14,933 nucleotides of DNA from JAYRGC01 sp041908065 (GTDB lineage Bacteria; Pseudomonadota; Alphaproteobacteria; UBA9219). The translations under genes and the position numbers were made by a program. A model generated the notes under the pieces. That model did not search any database. It was not told the DNA's origin and saw only the letters and a list, made by a program, of their open reading frames with translations. The DNA lies in assembly GCA_041908065.1 (NCBI GenBank), contig JAYRGC010000067.1, forward strand, positions 1 to 14,933, written 5' to 3'. Shown piece after piece: positions 1 through 6,682 of this stretch. Position 1 is the stretch's first letter. Each line of letters opens with the position of its first letter.

Positions 1-76
1 GAAAAAGGCATATCGCCGGACTCTCACCGTCCACAACGCGCCATGCAAAACAGCGCGGTAATTGGCTTCTTGGACA

Positions 77-104
77 AAGAAAAACCCACGGGCTGACGTG
101 GGTT
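77..104 (-). terminator. Intrinsic terminator of tRNA-Ala
   Basis: Read on the minus strand there is a perfect 8-bp stem, AACCCACG/CGTGGGTT (97-104 with 83-90), closed by a 6-nt loop. It is followed by a T-rich run at 77-82. It begins 11 bases beyond the CCA end of the tRNA, so it most likely ends the tRNA transcript. Geometry and placement are both typical. Confidence 0.85.
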
Positions 105-114
105 GTTAAAGAAA

Positions 115-190
115 TGGTGGACCTGATCGGGATCGAACCGACGACCTCATCATTGCGAACGATGCGCTCTCCCAGCTGAGCTACAGGCCC
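115..190 (-). tRNA. tRNA-Ala with anticodon CGC
   Basis: The minus strand folds into a complete 76-nt cloverleaf: a 7-bp acceptor stem (184-190 with 119-125), a D arm GCTC/GAGC, a 5-bp anticodon stem with one G-U pair, a 5-nt variable loop, and a T arm with the TTCGATC loop. The seven-base anticodon loop TTCGCAA puts CGC at positions 34-36 (155-157), which reads alanine codon GCG. The third acceptor pair is G3-U70, the classical identity element for alanyl-tRNA synthetase, and this independently supports the alanine assignment. Discriminator A and the CCA tail are encoded (115-118). The gene has its own promoter just upstream and a terminator just downstream, so it is a single-gene unit rather than part of the phoH transcript. 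Confidence 0.97.
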
Positions 191-212
191 AATTCGCTTG
201 AAACAGGCGTCA

Positions 213-241
213 TTTATGATTTGCCGAGGCGCGGCTGTCAA
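213..241 (-). promoter_or_regulatory. Sigma-70-type promoter of tRNA-Ala
   Basis: On the minus strand a perfect TTGACA -35 box (236-241) is followed by a 17-nt spacer and CATAAA (213-218), which matches four of six positions of the -10 consensus. Transcription would start near 206, giving a short leader before the mature tRNA 5' end at 190. It lies in the 96-bp gap after the phoH stop codon. Confidence 0.75.
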
Positions 242-286
242 GGACAGGTTTTAATCCGGCTACCGGATTCGCAACCGGCTTTCGGG

Positions 287-1081
287 CTATAGAACCCCCA
301 ACATGCTGGAGACCAGAGGATGGCGCACGACGTCCTTGTCGGTCAGGCGCACCACGGCTATGCCCGAGACTTTTTCCAGCTTATTGGCTATTTCGCCCAA
401 GCCGGACATGCCCTCCAGCAGGTCGCTTTGGTCGGGGTCGCCGTTCAACACCATCGTCGAATGCCAACCCAGCCGCGTCAGCAGCATCTTGATCTGGTTA
501 TAAGTGCAATTCTGGGCTTCGTCGATTATGACGAAGGCGTTGTTCAGCGTGCGCCCGCGCATGAAGCCGATTGGCACTATCTCTATCGCTCCGTCCTGCA
601 TGCTTTGTTTCAGGCGTTTGCCGCCCATGCGGTCGTTCAGCGCGTCGTAAAGCGGGCGCAGGAACGGATCCATCTTTTCGCCGATTCCGCCCGGAAGGAA
701 ACCGATGCTTTCTCCGGCCTGCACCGCAGGACGCGACAAGACTATCCTGTCCACCCTTCCGGCTTCCAAAGCCTCAACCGCCGCGCTGATGGCCAGATAG
801 GTTTTTCCGGTTCCGGCGGGTCCCACAGCGACGCATAGGCTGTGGTTGGCCATCGCGGTTTGCAGGGCCTCCTGTCCGGCGTTTTGCGGACGCACCTTGC
901 GAACATAGCTTTGCTCGCGGCGTTCGAATTCGGGATTTTCCAAAGGATCCCATCTTTGCTGGCCGTGGCGTTGGCGTTGATTTTGACGCGACTCGCGAAT
1001 AGGAAAGTTTTCGACGTTCTCTTCTGGTTCGCCGCGCCTTCTGCCTTGGATGCCGTCGTTATGACCGTGCCTTCTGCCCAT
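287..1081 (-). CDS. phoH: PhoH-family P-loop ATPase
   Basis: This is a 264-aa cytoplasmic PhoH/YbeZ-family ATPase. Visible motifs are Walker A GPAGTGKT (residues 87-94), the family block RPAVQAGESIGFLPG (117-131) followed by the PLYDAL stretch, GRTLNNAF (176-183), Walker B VIIDEAQN (184-191) and GDPDQ (214-218). PhoH proteins are linked to RNA metabolism and often sit next to ybeY. Here ybeY is absent and the downstream neighbour is a separately transcribed tRNA gene. I chose the ATG at 1081 because a perfect GGAGGT lies six bases upstream (1087-1092). The frame stays open to 1207, but that extension has no comparable ribosome site. The first 50 residues are Arg/Gln-rich and low in complexity, and I see no KH-like N-terminal domain of the longer YbeZ type. 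The family call is secure; the exact cellular role is not established by the sequence. Confidence 0.93.
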   Translation of the reverse strand: MGRRHGHNDGIQGRRRGEPEENVENFPIRESRQNQRQRHGQQRWDPLENPEFERREQSYVRKVRPQNAGQEALQTAMANHSLCVAVGPAGTGKTYLAISAAVEALEAGRVDRIVLSRPAVQAGESIGFLPGGIGEKMDPFLRPLYDALNDRMGGKRLKQSMQDGAIEIVPIGFMRGRTLNNAFVIIDEAQNCTYNQIKMLLTRLGWHSTMVLNGDPDQSDLLEGMSGLGEIANKLEKVSGIAVVRLTDKDVVRHPLVSSMLGVL

Positions 1082-1386
1082 GCTGCACCTCCATGCTGCG
1101 CCGGTGGAAGATTGGCGCGCGCCTTTTCGCGTCGTGGCGCGCGGGATTAAATGGCGATTTATCGCTTCTGCTGTTATGGGAAACCAAGACGGAGAAAAAG
1201 GGGACAAGCACCCCGTTACCGCAAGCGGCTTTTGGAAAGCTGGGTCTGGAAAGCCTGTCTATGGCCTGACCTCCACCCGAAAGAAGCGGTAGCTCGGCGG
1301 ACATTCCGCCTCGGCACCGTCACGTCCTATTGTAATAAATTAAAGTTAACAAATCGTAATTTTCAAGCAATCCGCCATGCGCGGCA
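1082..1386 (-). other. Upstream/leader region of phoH with hairpins
   Basis: I see no convincing gene here. Read toward phoH, an AT-rich stretch at about 1325-1376 contains a weak promoter-like pair (TTGAAA, then TTAATT or TAATTT 17-18 bases later). It is followed by two copies of GCTTTCCA 14 bases apart (1233-1254), a GGGG-CCCC hairpin followed by a T run (about 1195-1214, terminator-like), and an 8-bp hairpin CGCGCGCC/GGCGCGCG (1116-1143) about 24 bases before the Shine-Dalgarno. If the promoter is real, the phoH mRNA has a structured leader of roughly 250 nt. Confidence 0.35.
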
Positions 1387-1429
1387 ACGGCCAAAAGGCT
1401 GTCATTGCGAAGTCACGGCCAAAGGCCGT
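1387..1429. repeat. Two tandem 27-bp units of the ACGGCC hairpin repeat
   Basis: Two short palindromes spaced 27 bases apart start at 1388 (ACGGCC-AAAA-GGCTGT, imperfect) and 1415 (ACGGCC-AAA-GGCCGT, perfect). The 11-12 bases between them (CATTGCGAAGT) are, in reverse complement, the ACTTC..ATG linker of the array at 6569-6675. The second unit lies inside the larger palindromic element. Confidence 0.8.
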
Positions 1430-1524
1430 ATGCGAGCCGCCCCTTGGCGGCGAAGCAATCCAGTGCCACAAGCGCAACGGCACTGGATTGCTTCGCGTCG
1501 CAAGGGCGACGCTCGCAATGACGG
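1401..1524. repeat. Nested palindromic repeat element, complete copy
   Basis: The ends are a 10-bp inverted repeat, GTCATTGCGA (1401-1410) and TCGCAATGAC (1513-1522). Enclosed are four hairpins: 1415-1429 (ACGGCC/GGCCGT), 1436-1451 (GCCGCC/GGCGGC), a central perfect 18-bp stem (1450-1467 with 1479-1496, loop of 11), and 1496-1511 (CGTCGC/GCGACG). Bases 1472-1524 recur identically at 6520-6572. No open reading frame inside resembles a protein. The size and fully palindromic layout suggest a non-autonomous REP- or MITE-like element, but I see no transposase or target duplication. Confidence 0.85.
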
Positions 1525-1613
1525 TGATTGCTGGAAGGCAGTACCCACCCGTTTTGGGTGAGAGCCACAAACGACTACTATTGGTCGCAGACCTCGAAAA
1601 AAGTCCTCAGACG

Positions 1614-2198
1614 TTAAGTAAACCTTGCCAAAAGATACTTATTATATTCCGACATAAGCAACAGAGCGGTTCCCGGGCGCAACCACCACCCCCCCAGCAT
1701 GACAGCATTCGGAAAAACCGGATGAGCGATTATTTTGGCCTTTGGCATCGCCTCGCGGAACAGCATAAGGCTGCGCGGCATATGATAATGGGCTGTGACC
1801 AGCCTCAGAGATTTTAGCTCCCAATGCTTCATCCACTCCGCCGTTTCGGCGGCGTTGCCAACCGTATCGGCGGCGGCATGGCCGAGATGCACGCAGCATT
1901 CGACGAGGGTTTCGGGAAGTTCGTCCCCATAAGAGGCGAGAAGCGTCTCTTTGCCGATGCCCTTATGCACGCCGGAAATCAACAGCATCTTCCCTTTCGA
2001 GTGGCGCAGCAGTTCTATACCGGCTTGCAGCCGTTCGCTGCCGCCCGTCAACACCACGATGGCGTCGGTTTCCTCCATTGTCTCGTCGATATGGCGTTCG
2101 CGGAAACTGTCCACGTCGTCGACGAACGAGACCAATCCTGCCAACCAAAAAAGCGCGGCCAGAGAAAGCATGACGGTCAAGATTCTGAAGACGATCAT
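1614..2198 (-). CDS. ydcF: YdcF family (DUF218) envelope protein
   Basis: This 194-aa protein has one N-terminal membrane segment (about residues 4-25) and a DUF218 domain (about 46-185). Family hallmarks are DAIVVLTGG (45-53), the ADTVGNAAET motif (110-119) and VTAHYHMPRS (134-143). DUF218 proteins are membrane-anchored and have been linked to envelope metabolism such as the ElyC/SanA group, but this member's activity is not known. The ATG at 2198 overlaps the ftsX stop codon in an ATGA arrangement, which indicates translational coupling to ftsX and settles the start over longer in-frame alternatives up to 2303. This ftsE-ftsX-ydcF order is familiar in alphaproteobacteria. In many of them an acyltransferase gene follows, and it is missing here. 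Confidence 0.88.
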   Translation of the reverse strand: MIVFRILTVMLSLAALFWLAGLVSFVDDVDSFRERHIDETMEETDAIVVLTGGSERLQAGIELLRHSKGKMLLISGVHKGIGKETLLASYGDELPETLVECCVHLGHAAADTVGNAAETAEWMKHWELKSLRLVTAHYHMPRSLMLFREAMPKAKIIAHPVFPNAVMLGGWWLRPGTALLLMSEYNKYLLARFT

Positions 2199-3070
2199 GG
2201 CATCAACCTCAAGGATTTTAAGACGAATATGCGCGCCGCCGCCGCCGCTCCCAAGGTGGCGGCCAGAGGAACCGCGATCACCTCCAACGCCGGAGCCAGC
2301 CATTCAAGCGAAGGAACCGGGAAAGGTTTGTCGATAAAGTTAGCCGCCAGAAACGCGACCAAGACCGAGGTTCCTATCGCCAAAGCAAAACCAGCCAAGG
2401 CCGCCGGCCACGACAACCGCAGGACGTGGAGTTGGAAATGCGCGGCGATGTCGCGGTCTTTCGCGCCCATTATGTGCAAAAGCTCTATCGTATCGCGTTG
2501 CACCGCCATGGCGGCGCGACAAGAAAGGCTGATGGAAATGCCCAGCGTGACGAAGGTTATGGCGATCACCAACAACGCCACCGCGCTTAGGCTGCGGACG
2601 ACCATCAGCAGTCTGGTCATCCAGTCGGCGTGGGAATCCACTCTCGCGTCTGGGACTATCGAGGACAGCTTTCCCTTTATAGCTTCGGAATCAAGCCTCT
2701 GTCCGTCCGCCGATTCTATGTCGATCAATATCGGCAACGGAAGCGCGCGCAACGCCGCACCGTCGCTTATCCACGGCTTTAAGACCGAGGCGGTTTCGTC
2801 GTCAGACACCCGTTCCGCCTTCGACAACTCCGGCATCGCTTGCAGGGCAGTCAAAGCCGAAGCCGCAAGATTTTCGGATGACGCTGGAATCTCCACCGTG
2901 GCGCGTCCTCCGATATTGCGCTCGATAACCGTGGTAGCGTTAGAAAGCGCCGCGCTGGCCACAAGGGCTATCGAGGCCACGTACACAGCCATCGCTAGAA
3001 CGGCGGCGAACATGGCTCCCAGATGTTGCTGACGGAAGGCGACGGCGAAAAGATTATGGGGGAGGCTCAT
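2195..3070 (-). CDS. ftsX: Cell division protein FtsX
   Basis: A 291-aa membrane subunit of the FtsEX ABC-type complex, which couples the divisome to peptidoglycan hydrolases rather than moving a solute. It shows the FtsX topology: a first membrane helix (about 20-42), a periplasmic domain of about 115 residues (43-158), then three helices (about 160-182, 221-245, 258-280) with a cytoplasmic loop between the second and third. The sequence ELLHIMGAKDRDI (196-208) in that loop matches the family's coupling-helix region that contacts FtsE. Its ATG overlaps the ftsE stop in ATGA, and its own stop overlaps the ydcF start the same way, so the three genes form a tightly coupled operon. The length is normal for the alphaproteobacterial family, and no defect is visible. 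Confidence 0.93.
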   Translation of the reverse strand: MSLPHNLFAVAFRQQHLGAMFAAVLAMAVYVASIALVASAALSNATTVIERNIGGRATVEIPASSENLAASALTALQAMPELSKAERVSDDETASVLKPWISDGAALRALPLPILIDIESADGQRLDSEAIKGKLSSIVPDARVDSHADWMTRLLMVVRSLSAVALLVIAITFVTLGISISLSCRAAMAVQRDTIELLHIMGAKDRDIAAHFQLHVLRLSWPAALAGFALAIGTSVLVAFLAANFIDKPFPVPSLEWLAPALEVIAVPLAATLGAAAAARIFVLKSLRLMP

Positions 3071-3777
3071 GGCGCGCCCCCGATGACGGATTCTTCTCTG
3101 GCGTCTATGGCGGGATCGTTCACCGAATACAGCTTGCCATGGCGCAAATGCAAGGAGGGCTTGCCGATTTTTTCGACCAGGGACGGTTGGTGGGTAGCCA
3201 GCAATATTGTGGTTCCCATGCGGTTCAATTCAACGAACAGGTGGAGGAGTTTCAAGGCGGCCTCGTCGTCCACGTTTCCGGTAGGCTCGTCGGCCAGCAG
3301 AAGGGACGGCTTGTTAACTACCGCCCTCGCTATCGCCACCCGCTGTTGCTCGCCGCCCGACAACTCGTGCGGCATGGCGTTCAGGCGTCCATGCAGACCG
3401 ACCCAATCCAAAAGCTCGATGACGTGCTGACGTATCTGCCTGTCCTCGGCCCCCGCTAAGCGCAGCGGCAGAGAGGCGTTTTCCAAGGCCGTCAAATGGG
3501 GAATAAGCCGGAAATCCTGAAACACCACTCCCAAGCGGCGGCGCATGGCGGGAAGATCGTCGCGTTTTAATTCCGAGGTGTTGCGTCCGAAAAGGTTTAT
3601 GTTCCCTTTGGTGGGAAGCTCGGACATGTACAAAAGGCGCAGCAACGACGACTTGCCAGCCCCGCTGGGTCCGGTAAGGAAATGGAACGATCCGGAGGAA
3701 ATGCCGAAGCTGATGTCTTCCAACACCGGCTTTTCCCTGCCGTAGCGCAAATGGACGTTTTCGAAAGAAGCGATCAT
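3067..3777 (-). CDS. ftsE: Cell division ATPase FtsE
   Basis: A 236-aa ABC ATPase that pairs with FtsX at the inner face of the cytoplasmic membrane. All nucleotide-binding motifs are present: Walker A GPSGAGKS (36-43), Q-loop VFQDFRL (85-91), signature LSGGEQQR (139-146), Walker B LLLADEPT (159-166) and H-loop His196. The Q-loop wording VFQDFRLIPHLTALEN is characteristic of FtsE among ABC ATPases, and the adjacent overlapping ftsX confirms it. The ATG at 3777 is chosen because homology begins at once (IASFENVHLRYG). The frame extends to a TTG at 3819 that would add 14 residues without family resemblance. A possible extended -10 (TG-G-TATATC, 3788-3793) would leave only a very short leader, so the promoter is uncertain. 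Confidence 0.96.
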   Translation of the reverse strand: MIASFENVHLRYGREKPVLEDISFGISSGSFHFLTGPSGAGKSSLLRLLYMSELPTKGNINLFGRNTSELKRDDLPAMRRRLGVVFQDFRLIPHLTALENASLPLRLAGAEDRQIRQHVIELLDWVGLHGRLNAMPHELSGGEQQRVAIARAVVNKPSLLLADEPTGNVDDEAALKLLHLFVELNRMGTTILLATHQPSLVEKIGKPSLHLRHGKLYSVNDPAIDAREESVIGGAP

Positions 3778-3869
3778 GATGCGTCCAGATATACCACGAT
3801 TTGGCGAACTGTGGAGCAAAAACGGGTGGATACCGCTACCAGTTTTGCGTAAGAGCCTCGGATTTCAAG

Positions 3870-3898
3870 TTGCCCGCCACCCCCTCGGCTGGTAATTG
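3870..3898 (+). promoter_or_regulatory. Candidate promoter of ettA-rsmA
   Basis: TTGCCC (3870-3875), a 17-nt spacer and TAATTG (3893-3898) form a plausible sigma-70-like pair in the 147-bp gap between the divergent ftsE and ettA genes. The distance to the ettA ribosome site GGAGGA (3915-3920) is reasonable. Matches to consensus are moderate. Confidence 0.4.
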
Positions 3899-3924
3899 AT
3901 AGCTGTGCAAACGTGGAGGATTGA

Positions 3925-5607
<1,683 letters not shown>

Positions 5608-5608
5608 C

Positions 5609-6451
5609 GTGTCGATAATGGCCGGAAAATTCCTTGACGTTCCCTTGCGCGAGGTGATCGCCAAGCACGGGCTTATGGCGAAAAAATCCTTGGGACAGCA
5701 TTTTCTTTTGGATCCCAACCTGTTGCGCCGCATAGCCTCTTTGGCGGGCGATTTGCGCGAACAGACGGTGTTCGAAATCGGCCCGGGCCCGGGCGGATTG
5801 ACCCGCGCCCTCTTGGAAACCGAAGCCCGCCGGATAATCGCCGTGGAAAAAGACGGCAGGTGCGTGGCCGCCCTGCGCGAGTTGGAAGAAATCTCCGGCG
5901 GCAGGCTCGCCGTCATCGAAGCGGACGCGATGAAAACCGACCTGCTTCGCTTGGCCGAAGGGCGAAAATGCTCCATCGTCTCCAACCTGCCTTACAACGT
6001 CGGCACTCCCCTCACGCTGAAATGGCTGGAAGAAATGCCCGCCTATTCCGGCATGACCTTGATGTTCCAGTTGGAGGTGGCCAACCGCCTGACCGCCTCG
6101 GTCGGCGACAAGGCCTACGGACGCTTGGCCGTGGCGGCGCAGTTCTGTTGTCTGGTCGAAAAAGTTCTGGACGTTCCCGCCGCCGCCTTCACCCCGCGCC
6201 CCCAAGTCGATTCCGCCGTGGTGCGACTCACGCCGCGCCACGACAAGCCGACGGATCTAAGCCTCCGCGACATAGAATCCGTAACCGCCGCCGCGTTCGG
6301 ACAACGCCGCAAGATGCTGCGCTCCAGCCTGCGCTCGCTCGGCGGCGAAGCTCTGTTGAACGCCTGCGGCATCAGCGCCACATCCCGCGCCGAGGAACTG
6401 CCATTAAGCGATTTCGAAACCCTCGCCCGCGCCATCCGCGCCAAGGTATGA
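5609..6451 (+). CDS. rsmA: 16S rRNA dimethyladenosine transferase RsmA (KsgA)
   Basis: A 280-aa S-adenosylmethionine-dependent enzyme that dimethylates the two adjacent adenines near the 3' end of 16S rRNA during 30S assembly. Motifs are KKSLGQHFLLDPN (25-37), motif I FEIGPGPGGLT (55-65), acidic motif II AVEKD (78-82), EADAM (104-108), the catalytic-site NLPYNVGTP (126-134) and FTPRPQVDS (194-202). The C-terminal helical domain is complete. I prefer the GTG at 5609: AGGG (5599-5602) sits six bases before it, while the in-frame ATG at 5618 would be 15 bases away. This start lies one base past the ettA stop. In many proteobacteria rsmA sits with pdxA and surA, so pairing with ettA is less usual. 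Confidence 0.95.
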   Translation: MSIMAGKFLDVPLREVIAKHGLMAKKSLGQHFLLDPNLLRRIASLAGDLREQTVFEIGPGPGGLTRALLETEARRIIAVEKDGRCVAALRELEEISGGRLAVIEADAMKTDLLRLAEGRKCSIVSNLPYNVGTPLTLKWLEEMPAYSGMTLMFQLEVANRLTASVGDKAYGRLAVAAQFCCLVEKVLDVPAAAFTPRPQVDSAVVRLTPRHDKPTDLSLRDIESVTAAAFGQRRKMLRSSLRSLGGEALLNACGISATSRAEELPLSDFETLARAIRAKV

Positions 6452-6460
6452 TTTTATTGG

Positions 6461-6475
6461 ACGGCCTTTGGCCGT
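6461..6475. repeat. Single ACGGCC-TTT-GGCCGT hairpin unit after rsmA
   Basis: A perfect 6-bp palindrome with a TTT loop, ten bases after the rsmA stop codon. It is the same 15-nt unit found at 1415, 6569, 14856 and 14883. Neither side has a U-rich run, so it is not a standard intrinsic terminator, although it could protect the rsmA mRNA 3' end. Confidence 0.75.
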
Positions 6476-6483
6476 AATTGCCA

Positions 6484-6572
6484 GCCGCCTTTTGGCGGCG
6501 AAGCAATCCAGAGTCACGGGCGCAACGGCACTGGATTGCTTCGCGTCGCAAGGGCGACGCTCGCAATGACGG
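6484..6572. repeat. Nested palindromic repeat element, second copy
   Basis: This copy matches the element at 1401-1524. Bases 6484-6511 match 1436-1463 with two differences, and 6520-6572 match 1472-1524 exactly (53 bases). The central stem is shortened to 14 perfect pairs, GCGAAGCAATCCAG with CTGGATTGCTTCGC (6498-6511 and 6531-6544), because the bases near the loop differ. The right terminus TCGCAATGAC (6561-6570) is intact. The left terminus is degenerate (AATTGCCA, 6476-6483). Confidence 0.85.
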
Positions 6573-6675
6573 CCTTTGGCCGTAACTTCACAGAGACGGC
6601 CTTTGGGTGTGACTTCATATGACAGCCTTTGGCTGTTACTTCACATGACAGCCTTTGGCTATAACGGGGCAGATG
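6569..6675. repeat. Tandem array of four 26-27 bp hairpin repeats
   Basis: Units begin at 6569, 6596, 6622 and 6648. Each is a 15-nt palindrome (ACGGCC-TTT-GGCCGT or a variant) plus a linker resembling AACTTCACATG. The third unit has changed to ACAGCC-TTT-GGCTGT, keeping the stem paired. The second (GGGTGT) and fourth (GGCTAT) are imperfect. The array continues directly from the right end of the nested palindromic element and runs to within about 10 bases of the purL stop codon. Confidence 0.85.
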
Positions 6676-6682
6676 ACATCTT

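Noticed and set aside
1..76. A gene or RNA at the left edge
   Set aside because: No open frame, tRNA or rRNA signature is visible. The only hint is a three-pair hairpin before a T run on the minus strand, too weak to call.
253..269. Terminator for phoH (AATCCGG/CCGGATT hairpin)
   Set aside because: The 7-bp stem is real, but the minus-strand sequence after it is AAAACC rather than U-rich, so it is not a standard intrinsic terminator.
1082..1207. Longer PhoH start giving 306 residues
   Set aside because: The added 42 residues lack family resemblance and have no ribosome site, whereas the ATG at 1081 has a perfect GGAGGT at normal distance.
1543..1560. Small CACCC/GGGTG hairpin between the repeat and ydcF as a terminator
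   Set aside because: The stem is only five pairs, and no T run follows on either strand.
1824..3032. A 402-codon open frame on the plus strand
   Set aside because: It lies antisense to ydcF and ftsX, has a biased low-information composition and resembles no family. It is a by-product of high GC coding on the other strand.
6569..6675. CRISPR array
   Set aside because: Repeats are 15-nt palindromes, spacers are only 11-12 nt and nearly identical to each other, and no cas gene is present.
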